From: Burkholderiales bacterium
Lineage (GTDB): Bacteria; Pseudomonadota; Gammaproteobacteria; Burkholderiales; SG8-41
Reading direction: 5' to 3'
Length of the DNA stretch: 64,000 nucleotides
NCBI GenBank assembly: GCA_019634975.1
Contig: JAHCAI010000001.1
Span: 186,001 to 250,000 of the forward strand
Within the stretch, counting starts at the first letter, position 1; each line of letters starts with the position of its first letter. Below, piece after piece: positions 55,620 through 62,951 of this stretch. The notes under the pieces were generated by a model. The model saw nothing but the letters and a program-made list of their open reading frames with translations, was not told the DNA's origin and did not search any database. The translations under genes and the position numbers were made by a program.

Positions 55620-56771
55620 TTAGGCCGCCAGCCGTCCTGCTCGGCAATCCTCGATTTTCTGCCGCAGGTAGTCCGCCGCCCGGTCAATCTCCTCCATGGT
55701 ATTGAAGCGTCCCACGGTGATGCGGATCGAGTTGCCGGCGACTCCCGCATCCGAACCCAGCGCCTGCAGCACGTGCGAGACGCCGCCGGTGGAGCAGGCC
55801 GAGGTCGATGACACGGCGATGTCGGTGAGCGTGGTGACCAGCGAATCGCAGTTGGGGATGTCGAGGCTGATGTTGAGGTTGTTGGCGATGCGTTTTTCCA
55901 TGTCGCCGTTGAGGATCACGCCCGGCAGGTCCTTCAGCTTTGACCAGAAGCGGTCGCGCAAGGCGCGCAGCTGCGGCACTTCGGTGGCCATCAGTTCCCC
56001 GGCGATGCGGAAGGCCGCGCCCATGCCGACGATCTGGTGGGTGGCCAGCGTGCCCGAACGCAGGCCGCGCTCGTGGCCGCCGCCGTGCATCTGGCATTCG
56101 AGGCGGACCTGCGGCGCCCGGCGCACGTAGAGCGCGCCGATGCCCTTCGGACCGTAGGTCTTGTGCGCGGTCAGCGACATGATGTCCACCGGCCACTGCG
56201 CGAGGTCGATCGCGACCTTGCCGGTGGCCTGCGCGGCGTCAACGTGGAACAGGGTGCCGTTGGCGCGGCAGATGGCGCCCAGCGCTGCAACGTCCTGGAT
56301 CACGCCGATCTCGTTGTTGACCAGCATTACCGAGGCGAGCACGGTGTCCGGCCGCAGCGCGGCGCGGAAGGCTTCGGCGTCGAGCAGGCCGTTTTTCCGG
56401 GGCGCGAGACAGGTGACCTCGAAACCCTGCCGCTCGAGCCACTGCATGGTGTCGAGCACGGCCTTGTGTTCGGTCTGCACGGTGACGAGGTGCCTGCCGC
56501 GCTTCTGCGCGGCGAGCGCCGCACCCTTGATCGCGAGGTTGTTGGATTCGGTGGCACCGGAGGTCCAGACGATGTCGCGCGCTTCGGCGCCGACCAGCCG
56601 CGCGACTTCCGCGCGTGCCTGCTCGACGGCGCGGCTGGCACTGCGGCCCCAGGCGTGGGTGCTGCTCGCCGGGTTGCCGAACTGCTCGCGCAGGAAGGGC
56701 AGCATGGCGTCGAGCACTGCGGGGTCTATCGGCGTGGTGGCGGAGTTGTCGAGGTAGATCGGGGTGCTCAT
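55620..56771 (-). CDS. Cysteine desulfurase (NifS/IscS-like)
   Basis: A 383-residue PLP enzyme: IYLDNSATTPIDPAVLDAMLPFLREQFGNPASSTHAWGRSA at the start, IVWTSGATESNNLAIKG, TEHKAVL, MLVNNEIGVIQDV, LFHVDAAQATGKV, and the PLP lysine in SLTAHKTYGPKGIGALYVRR. The active-site cysteine is in AVSSTSACSTGGVSHVL, with RITVGRFNTMEEID near the end. It takes sulfur from cysteine for Fe-S clusters or thiolation. No iscR/iscU genes are adjacent, so it may be a second desulfurase in this genome. It lies just downstream of a small gene. Confidence 0.92.
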   Translation of the reverse strand: MSTPIYLDNSATTPIDPAVLDAMLPFLREQFGNPASSTHAWGRSASRAVEQARAEVARLVGAEARDIVWTSGATESNNLAIKGAALAAQKRGRHLVTVQTEHKAVLDTMQWLERQGFEVTCLAPRKNGLLDAEAFRAALRPDTVLASVMLVNNEIGVIQDVAALGAICRANGTLFHVDAAQATGKVAIDLAQWPVDIMSLTAHKTYGPKGIGALYVRRAPQVRLECQMHGGGHERGLRSGTLATHQIVGMGAAFRIAGELMATEVPQLRALRDRFWSKLKDLPGVILNGDMEKRIANNLNISLDIPNCDSLVTTLTDIAVSSTSACSTGGVSHVLQALGSDAGVAGNSIRITVGRFNTMEEIDRAADYLRQKIEDCRAGRLAA

Positions 56772-56778
56772 TGTTGCC

Positions 56779-57060
56779 TCAGTGTTTCTGTCCGGACTGT
56801 TTCTGCTGTTCCTGCTGCTCCTTCATCAGCGCGGCGATCACGCGCTGGCGTTTGACCTCGACTTCCTTGGCGAAGCCGGGGTGGCGCTGCTCGACCAGGC
56901 CGGTGGCCATGCCGAGCTTGAGAAAGGCGGCGGCGAACACCGCCGAGAGGTCGTCAAGGTCGGGGCTCACGGTGGCAAGGCGCATGGCCTCGGCGGTTTC
57001 GTCATAGAGCTGCTGCATCGCGGCCTGCAGCTCTTCATCGAACAGTTTGGGCTTTTCCAT
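56779..57060 (-). CDS. Small helical protein of unknown function
   Basis: ATG 57060; 93 residues (MEKPKLFDEELQAAMQQLYDETAEAMRLATVSPDL..). The protein is helical with a Gln/Lys-rich end (KEQQEQQKQSGQKH). Seven bases separate it from the cysteine desulfurase gene, so they are co-transcribed. No family recognised. Confidence 0.65.
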   Translation of the reverse strand: MEKPKLFDEELQAAMQQLYDETAEAMRLATVSPDLDDLSAVFAAAFLKLGMATGLVEQRHPGFAKEVEVKRQRVIAALMKEQQEQQKQSGQKH

Positions 57061-57140
57061 GTCGGGTATTCGGGGGGGGTGTCGCGAGGAAGTTGCGCTG
57101 ATTGTACGCGATCCGCTTTGCCGGCGATTACAATGTTCCG

Positions 57141-58130
57141 ATGGACGCTGCATTGCGGGCGCTTGCCCTCGGACTCGCCCTTGCCGTGCCGGCCCTGAAC
57201 ATCGCGCCCGGCACGGCCCTGGCGCAGAATTATCCGGGCCGCACGATCCGCGTGATCGTGCCGGTCAGCGCGGGCGGAGCCACCGACGTGTTCGCGCGCG
57301 TGCTGGCGCAGGGGCTCGCCGAGTCCTGGGGCCAGCAGGTGATCGTCGACAACCGCCCGGGCGCCGGCGGCATGATCGGCAGCGAGCTGGTGGCGAGAGC
57401 GGCCCCCGACGGCTATACGCTGCTGATGGCCTACACCGCCCACGTCACCAACCCCTCGCTGTGGACGCGGCTGCCCTATGACACGCTGAACGATTTTGCG
57501 CCGGTGGCGATGGTGGCCACGGTGCCCAATGTGCTGCTGGTGCATCCCTCGCTGCCGGTGCGCTCGGTGCAGTCGCTGGTCGACTTCGCCCGGCGGCGCC
57601 CGCACGAGCTCGACTTCGCGTCCTCCGGCATCGGCACCGCCGCGCACCTTGCCGCGGTGCTGTTCATGCAGCGCGCCGGGCTGTTCCTGACCCATGTGCC
57701 GTACAAGGGCGGCATGCCGGCGCTGCACGAACTTGCGGGCGGGCAGGTGTCGATCATGTTCGGCAGCCTGTCCACGGCGCAGCAGCACATGCGCAGCGGC
57801 CGGGTGCGCGCGCTGGCGGTGACCGGTGCCCGGCGGGCGGCGGTCGCCCCGCAGCTGCCGACCATCCAGGAGTCGGGCATCGCGGACTACGAGGCGCTGT
57901 CGTGGTTTGCGCTGTTCGCGCCGGCGCTGACGCCCGGCACGGTCATCAACAAGCTCAATTCCGAGGTGGTCGCAATGCTTGCGCGGGCCGACATCCGGCA
58001 GCGTTTTCTCGGGCAGGGTGCCGAGATGGCCTCCTCGACGCCGGGGGAGCTCGGCGACCGCGTGCGCACGGAAATCGTCAAATGGGCGACAGTGATCAAG
58101 GCTGCAGGAATCGAGCCGATGAAGAACTAG
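57141..58130 (+). CDS. Bug-family (TTT) solute-binding protein
   Basis: ATG 57141; 329 residues. The signal peptide ends ..GTALA-Q, then NYPGRTIRVIVPVSAGGATDVFARVL, GAGGMIGSELVARAAPDGY, VPYKGGMPALHELAGGQV, and an end WATVIKAAGIEPMKN. All family features are present. It lies alone, divergent from the small-protein/desulfurase operon. The ligand cannot be deduced. Confidence 0.9.
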   Translation: MDAALRALALGLALAVPALNIAPGTALAQNYPGRTIRVIVPVSAGGATDVFARVLAQGLAESWGQQVIVDNRPGAGGMIGSELVARAAPDGYTLLMAYTAHVTNPSLWTRLPYDTLNDFAPVAMVATVPNVLLVHPSLPVRSVQSLVDFARRRPHELDFASSGIGTAAHLAAVLFMQRAGLFLTHVPYKGGMPALHELAGGQVSIMFGSLSTAQQHMRSGRVRALAVTGARRAAVAPQLPTIQESGIADYEALSWFALFAPALTPGTVINKLNSEVVAMLARADIRQRFLGQGAEMASSTPGELGDRVRTEIVKWATVIKAAGIEPMKN

Positions 58131-58185
58131 GGCCTGATTGCACCGGAGAAAGCAGGAGTGTAGGGAGGCTCCGGGTGCTGCCTTC

Positions 58186-58569
58186 CTATTTGCGGTTGAT
58201 CGCGAACTTTCCCGGGCCGATCATCGCGACGACCAGCGCGGTGAACAGGAAGAAGCCCTGCAGTTCCAGCGCCCAGCCGCCGGACTTGCCCAGCGCGAAC
58301 AGATCGTTGGGGTGGGCTAGCGCGATGGCGACCACCATGTTGAAGGCCATGATCACGCCGCCGATGCGCGCGTAGTAACCGAAGATCACCAACAGCGGGG
58401 CGAGCACCTCGCCGACGAACACGCCCCAGGCGAAAAACCAGGGCAGGCCGTGATTCTCCAGCATGTTCTCGATGCCGCTGACGCCGTAGCGCATTTTTGC
58501 GATGCCGTGCAGCAGCATGAAAATGCCCAGGGTCAGGCGCAGTACCAGCTTGCCGATGTCGTCATTCAT
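58186..58569 (-). CDS. DoxX family membrane protein
   Basis: ATG 58569; 127 residues with four hydrophobic helices: IGKLVLRLTLGIFMLLHGIAKM, FAWGVFVGEVLAPLLVIFGYYARIGGVIMAFNMVVAIALA, and LQGFFLFTALVVAMIGPGKFAINRK. The LRLTLGIFMLLHGIAKM opening is typical of DoxX/SURF4-like proteins. Role unknown; some relatives function in redox stress or quinone-linked complexes. The PH-domain gene is 22 bases upstream on the same strand. Confidence 0.85.
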   Translation of the reverse strand: MNDDIGKLVLRLTLGIFMLLHGIAKMRYGVSGIENMLENHGLPWFFAWGVFVGEVLAPLLVIFGYYARIGGVIMAFNMVVAIALAHPNDLFALGKSGGWALELQGFFLFTALVVAMIGPGKFAINRK

Positions 58570-58591
58570 GTTGACTGTCCTTCCTCGTGTT

Positions 58592-59002
58592 TCACGACGC
58601 GGGGTGGCTGACGCTTTCGATCGCGCGTTTGACCGCCATCGGGTCGGCAATGCTGCGCAGTACCACGTCGCTGATGCCGCGGCCGCTGACCTTGATGTTG
58701 CCGTAGCCGAGGATGCGGCCGAGGATGCCCTGGTCGATTTCGACGGTCTCGATCGAGCCGAGTTTCATTTCCTCGGATTTGCGGCTGATGATGCCGGTCT
58801 TCAGGATCACGCGCTTGTTGGTGACGCCCTGTTCGGTGTGCCGCAGGCGCAGGTGCTCGTAAATAGCCAGTGCCAGCGTGATGCCGAATGACGGGATGGC
58901 GAGCAGCAGCCACAGCACCATCGGAATGCGCGTCACCCAGTGCAGGCGGAACAGCGCGGAGATTTCCTCGCCGGCGGAGAGGGATTCGTCGATGTAGGCC
59001 AT
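58592..59002 (-). CDS. PH domain-containing membrane protein (YdbS-like)
   Basis: The 136-residue product has a membrane segment (IPMVLWLLLAIPSFGITLALAIYEHL), then a bacterial PH domain of the DUF304/bPH2 type (TEQGVTNKRVILKTGIISRKSEEMKLGSIETVEIDQGILGRILGYGNIKVSGRG). The R-V-I-x-K-x-G and G-x-GNI motifs are typical. It is likely bound to the inner membrane. It may be co-expressed with the DoxX gene. Confidence 0.87.
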   Translation of the reverse strand: MAYIDESLSAGEEISALFRLHWVTRIPMVLWLLLAIPSFGITLALAIYEHLRLRHTEQGVTNKRVILKTGIISRKSEEMKLGSIETVEIDQGILGRILGYGNIKVSGRGISDVVLRSIADPMAVKRAIESVSHPAS

Positions 59003-59051
59003 GGCTTATCGCGGTATCCGTGTTCCAGAAAATCCTATCCATGCCAGTTTC

Positions 59052-59159
59052 GTCATTCCGGCACGCCCGGAAGGAAGTTCCCTTGGGGGGCAAGCCGGAA
59101 TCCAGTGGTGTTCAGGATGCTCCTGGATTCCGGATCGCGCTTTGCGCGTCCGGAATGAC
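59052..59159. repeat. Palindromic GTCATTCCGG element, copy C (108 bp)
   Basis: Starts GTCATTCCGG and ends CCGGAATGAC, with inner GCCGGAATCCAG and CCTGGATTCCGG arms and the GGAAGGAAGTTCCCTTG module. It is in the same layout as 28281-28384. Confidence 0.8.
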
Positions 59160-59189
59160 GGATTGGAGGGGGCTGAATTGAAACTGCGT

Positions 59190-59645
59190 TCAGTGATCCC
59201 AGCCGGTGGTCTTCGCGCCCTCGGTGGCGAGCAGCACGTAGGCCATGATGCAGGGTTCCTTGCCGCGGTTTTCCCAGTTGTGCATGGTCTGGCGCTGGAT
59301 GATCACGGTGCCCGGCGTCAGGTGCACTTCCTCGCCGCCGTCGAGCTGCATCCACAGTTCGCCGGCGAGGCAGATCGCGTAGTCGACCGAATCGGTGGCG
59401 TGCCAGCGTTTCTGCACGCCCGGATCGTACTTGGCGAGCCGGAACACGCTGCCGCCGGCGAGGCTGGTGCCCAGTTCCCAGGTGTTCGGATCCTCGTCGG
59501 TCATTTCCGCCGGCAGTTTCTTGGTCGCCCACATCGGGATGTTGTGGAAGCCAGGGCGCATCGGGATCGGCTCGATGATGGTGTCCGACTTGACGTAGGC
59601 CTTGCCTTCCTTGTTGGTGTCGGTGACGACTCTGCGGAATTTCAT
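59190..59645 (-). CDS. Cupin domain protein
   Basis: A 151-residue protein with one cupin barrel. HATDSVDYAICLAGELWMQLDGGEEVHLTPGTVIIQRQTMHNWENRG includes the two cupin motifs, with His, Glu and the second His placed for metal binding. The first motif lacks one of the usual histidines. An N-terminal segment (MPMWATKKLPAEM region) precedes it. It could be a sugar isomerase, dioxygenase or regulator-type cupin; substrate unknown. It lies downstream of two Bug genes on the same strand. Confidence 0.8.
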   Translation of the reverse strand: MKFRRVVTDTNKEGKAYVKSDTIIEPIPMRPGFHNIPMWATKKLPAEMTDEDPNTWELGTSLAGGSVFRLAKYDPGVQKRWHATDSVDYAICLAGELWMQLDGGEEVHLTPGTVIIQRQTMHNWENRGKEPCIMAYVLLATEGAKTTGWDH

Positions 59646-59808
59646 GATTGCTGCGCTCTCCAGTAAAACGGCTGTGCTGCCGCGTCAAAAAAGCCGGGGT
59701 CCCGGCGAAACCGATAAGTGCCCGATTTTATTTGAAACTCCCTTCCATCTGAACCTCGAAAAAAATCGGGGCGGGCCGGCAGTGCGGCCCGCCCCGCCTG
59801 CGTCACGA

Positions 59809-60777
59809 TCAGCTGGAGGTCCTGATATTGGCGGCCTTGACCACCTTTCTCCATTTCTCGACGTCGCGGGCGATGGCTTTCTGGAACTGCTCGGGCGGCC
59901 CGCCGGCCGGCTCAACGCCGTCGCCGGCCAGCCGTTTCTGCATTTCCGGTGTCTGCAGGATGCGCGCGACACCCTCATTCCAGCGTGCGATGACCGGCTT
60001 TGGCAGGCCCTTGGGTCCCCACAGGCCGTACCACAGCACGGCCTCGTAATCCTTCACGAACTCGCCGATGGCGGGCACGTCGGGCAGCGGCCCGGCGCGC
60101 TTGGCGGTGGTGACGCCGATGCCGCGCAGCTTGCCGGACCGCGCGTGCGGGATCGTCGCCGGCATCGAGCCGAAGATCAGCTGCACCTGTCCGCCCAGCA
60201 GGTCGGACAGCGCCGGGCCCGTGCCCTTGTACGGGATATGGGTCATCTTGGTGCCGGCCATCAGGTCGAACAGTTCCGAGGTCAGGTGGGTGATGCCGCC
60301 GGTGCCGGTCGAGGCGTAATTGAGCTTGCCCGGATTGGCCTTGGCGTGCGCGATCAGCTCCGGCACCGTTTTGGCCGGAACCGAGGGGTGCAGCGCCAGC
60401 ACGAAACCGCTTTCGCCGATCATGACGATGGTCTGGATGTCCTTGACCGGATCGTAGGGCAGCTTGTAGAGCGCGGCGTTGGTGCCGTAGCTGCCGGAGA
60501 CCATGATGATCGTGTAGCCGTCGGGAGTCGCACGCACCGCGGTTTCTGCGCCGATCGTGCCGCCGCCCCCCGCGCGGTTGTCAACGATCACCTGCTGGCC
60601 GAGGGCCGCCGACATGTTGGCAGCGATCAGCCGCGCCATGATGTCGGTGCCGCCGCCCGGCGCAAAGGGCACCAGCATGCGGATGGGCTTGGTCGGATAG
60701 GCATCGGCTGCGGTTGCCTGCAGGTGCAGCACGCCAGCCGCCGTTGCGACGAGCAGAGCGACGAGTTTCTTCTTCAT
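59809..60777 (-). CDS. Bug-family (TTT) solute-binding protein
   Basis: A 322-residue protein with a signal peptide (MKKKLVALLVATAAGVLHLQATAA), then AYPTKPIRMLVPFAPGGGTDIMARLIA, GGGTIGAETAVRATPDGY, IPYKGTGPALSDLLGGQV and EKWRKVVKAANIRTSS. It follows the second Bug gene (60856-61818) on the same strand, about 80 bases downstream, so the two may be expressed together. The two are clearly different proteins, not a recent duplicate. Confidence 0.9.
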   Translation of the reverse strand: MKKKLVALLVATAAGVLHLQATAADAYPTKPIRMLVPFAPGGGTDIMARLIAANMSAALGQQVIVDNRAGGGGTIGAETAVRATPDGYTIIMVSGSYGTNAALYKLPYDPVKDIQTIVMIGESGFVLALHPSVPAKTVPELIAHAKANPGKLNYASTGTGGITHLTSELFDLMAGTKMTHIPYKGTGPALSDLLGGQVQLIFGSMPATIPHARSGKLRGIGVTTAKRAGPLPDVPAIGEFVKDYEAVLWYGLWGPKGLPKPVIARWNEGVARILQTPEMQKRLAGDGVEPAGGPPEQFQKAIARDVEKWRKVVKAANIRTSS

Positions 60778-60855
60778 GCGATGTTCCTCCCTTGGATGAT
60801 GTTCACATGCGCGGTGTTGCGGTTTTCCCCGTTTCGCAATGGTCCGGCCTGCCGC

Positions 60856-61818
60856 TCAGTCAGCAGAAATCCCCGCTTCGCGGATGACCTTCGCCCACTT
60901 GGTCATTTCGGAGCGCAGGTACCGGCCCGATTCGTCGAGTCCGCCGCCGATCAGGTCGATGCCGGCGCCGGCAAAGCGTTTTGCGGTCTCGGCATCGCGC
61001 AGCGCCGTGTTGGCATCGGCGTTGATCTTCTGCAGTGTCGCGCGCGGCGTTTTCGACGGCGCGAACACCCCGTACCAGACATCGAAGGCATAGCCGGGCA
61101 GGCCGTTTTCGGCCACCGTCGGCAGTTCGGGCGCGGCTGGGCTGCGCTTGGCGCCGGTGACGGCCAGCGCGCGCAACCGGCCCGACTTCGCGTGCGGCAG
61201 GATGGTGCCGACGCCGGCGATCGCCATCTGCACTTCGCCGGTGAGCAGTGCGGTGGTGCCCGGTCCGGTGCCCTTGTACGGCACGTGCACCATGTTCACG
61301 CCGGCGGTGACGCGAAAGAGTTCGGAGCCGAGGTGCGAGGCGCCGCTGACGCCGCCGGAGGCGAAGCGGATCTCCCCCGGTTTCGCTTTTGCCAGCTGCA
61401 CCAGGTCGGCGACCGATTTCGCCGGAAGCGAAGGATGCACGGCGACGACGAAGGGCTGCGAGCCGACGATGGTCACCGCGGCGATGTCGCGCTGCACGTC
61501 AAAGGGCAGTTTTCTGTAGAGCGCCGGCGCATAGGAGATGCCCACGCTCTGCAGCAGCAGCGTGTAGCCGTCGGGCACCGCCTTGGCGGTGATGTCGGTG
61601 GCGATGACGCCGCCACCGCCGGGTCGGTTGTCGACGATCACCTGCTGGCCCCAGACCTGCGTCAGCTGCTGTGCCAGCAGGCGCGCAATGATGTCGGTGC
61701 CGCCGCCGGCCGCCGACGCCGCGACCAGGCGCACCGGGCGCTCGGGAAAACCCGCGGCCGTTGCGCTGCCCGCCGCGCAGCAGACAGCCAGGGTAATGGC
61801 CCATGTGGTTCTGTGCAT
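60856..61818 (-). CDS. Bug-family (TTT) solute-binding protein
   Basis: ATG 61818 starts a proper signal peptide (MHRTTWAITLAVCCAAGSATA-A); an upstream in-frame ATG is less likely. GFPERPVRLVAASAAGGGTDIIARLL, GGGVIATDITAKAVPDGY, VPYKGTGPGTTALLTGEV and MTKWAKVIREAGISAD are present. The 320-residue length is typical. It follows the PanE-like gene on the same strand, and the set PrpD-PanE-Bug-Bug suggests uptake and breakdown of a carboxylate. Confidence 0.9.
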   Translation of the reverse strand: MHRTTWAITLAVCCAAGSATAAGFPERPVRLVAASAAGGGTDIIARLLAQQLTQVWGQQVIVDNRPGGGGVIATDITAKAVPDGYTLLLQSVGISYAPALYRKLPFDVQRDIAAVTIVGSQPFVVAVHPSLPAKSVADLVQLAKAKPGEIRFASGGVSGASHLGSELFRVTAGVNMVHVPYKGTGPGTTALLTGEVQMAIAGVGTILPHAKSGRLRALAVTGAKRSPAAPELPTVAENGLPGYAFDVWYGVFAPSKTPRATLQKINADANTALRDAETAKRFAGAGIDLIGGGLDESGRYLRSEMTKWAKVIREAGISAD

Positions 61819-61886
61819 GCTGTTCCCTCCTCCTGGTATTCCTGCATTCTGCCGCAATCCGGGCGGCTTTTTCCGGCCGGTTTTTT

Positions 61887-62924
61887 TCAGGCGGCCTTTG
61901 ATTCCAGCTGCTGCCTGAGCAGCGCGTAATTGTCCGCGGACATCGCGATTTCACCGCGGTTGATACGGCGGTCGAGTTCGGTGACCGCGTCGTTGGCCGG
62001 CGTGGCAATGCCCAGCTCGCGGCCCTTGCGCGACACCAGGCCGCTGATGAAGCCGATTTCGCTGGTGCGCCCCTTCAGGTGATCGTGGATCGGCGCGGTG
62101 CGCCCGCCGCCGACATGCGACATCAACGTCTTCATCGTGGTGATCAGGTTCTCGTCGCTGGAGCCGGCGAATTCGTCGGCGCGCAGGCCGAACAGCGGCT
62201 CCATGCGGTAGCCCAGCGCGGCGCCCACGGCGAGTGATTCGCGGCCCAGCTTCACCGAGATGTCGAACATGCCGGGCAGGGCGCAGGCCTCGAAGTTGCG
62301 CAGTCCCAGCAGGCTGAAGGGACCCATGGTCATGGTGTTGGCGATCAGCTTGGTCCACTTCGCGCCATAGATGTTGTTGGTGATGTCGCAGCGGCCGACC
62401 TTGCCCATGATCGCGGACACTTCCTTCACCCGCGGCGTCAGGCTGCCGTCGAGTTCGCCGACCGTGAACCAGCTGCCCTTGCGCGTGGTGTTGCGCTGGA
62501 TCTGTCCCGGGGTGAACAGCTCCGCCTGCAGCTCGACCACGCAGCCGACCACGCGGCTGCGGCCGACGATGGAGGCGATATCGTCGTCGTTCATGCCGTT
62601 CTGGGTGCCGACGACGACCGCGTCCGGCTTCAGCCAGGGCTTGATGAACTCGGCCAGCCAGCGCGTGTCGTTGGACTTCGCGGCAAGGAACACGATGTCG
62701 AATTCGGTCTGCGCCGAGGACAGGTCGCAGAGGTTCAGCGCCTTCACCGGCACCTGGAACTGGGAGTCCTTGAACTGCACCTGCAGGCCGTTGGTTTTCA
62801 TGGCCTTGACGTGCGCCGGCCACTGGTCGATCAGCGTGACGTCGAGGCCGGCATGGGTGAGGTCGGCGCCGATGCTGCTGCCGATGGCGCCGGTGCCGAG
62901 GACTGCGATTTTCTTGTTTTTCAT
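61887..62924 (-). CDS. Ketopantoate reductase-like dehydrogenase (PanE/ApbA family)
   Basis: A 345-residue protein. Rossmann motif: KIAVLGTGAIGSSIGADLTHAGLDVTLIDQWPAHVKAMKTNGL. VFLAAKSNDTRWLAEFIKPWL and VVGTQNGMNDDDIASIVG are typical of the family. The catalytic-type lysine lies in IYGAKWTKLIANTMTMGPFSLLG, and a C-terminal helical domain follows. In this setting, next to an MmgE/PrpD gene and two Bug genes, it is more likely a 2-oxoacid reductase in a catabolic pathway than the pantothenate enzyme. Confidence 0.87.
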   Translation of the reverse strand: MKNKKIAVLGTGAIGSSIGADLTHAGLDVTLIDQWPAHVKAMKTNGLQVQFKDSQFQVPVKALNLCDLSSAQTEFDIVFLAAKSNDTRWLAEFIKPWLKPDAVVVGTQNGMNDDDIASIVGRSRVVGCVVELQAELFTPGQIQRNTTRKGSWFTVGELDGSLTPRVKEVSAIMGKVGRCDITNNIYGAKWTKLIANTMTMGPFSLLGLRNFEACALPGMFDISVKLGRESLAVGAALGYRMEPLFGLRADEFAGSSDENLITTMKTLMSHVGGGRTAPIHDHLKGRTSEIGFISGLVSRKGRELGIATPANDAVTELDRRINRGEIAMSADNYALLRQQLESKAA

Positions 62925-62951
62925 GGCGTTCTTGAAAATGAGGGTCGTGAT

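Noticed and set aside
59602..61929. A 775-codon plus-strand reading frame
   Set aside because: It is antisense to two clear Bug receptor genes with signal peptides and conserved motifs.
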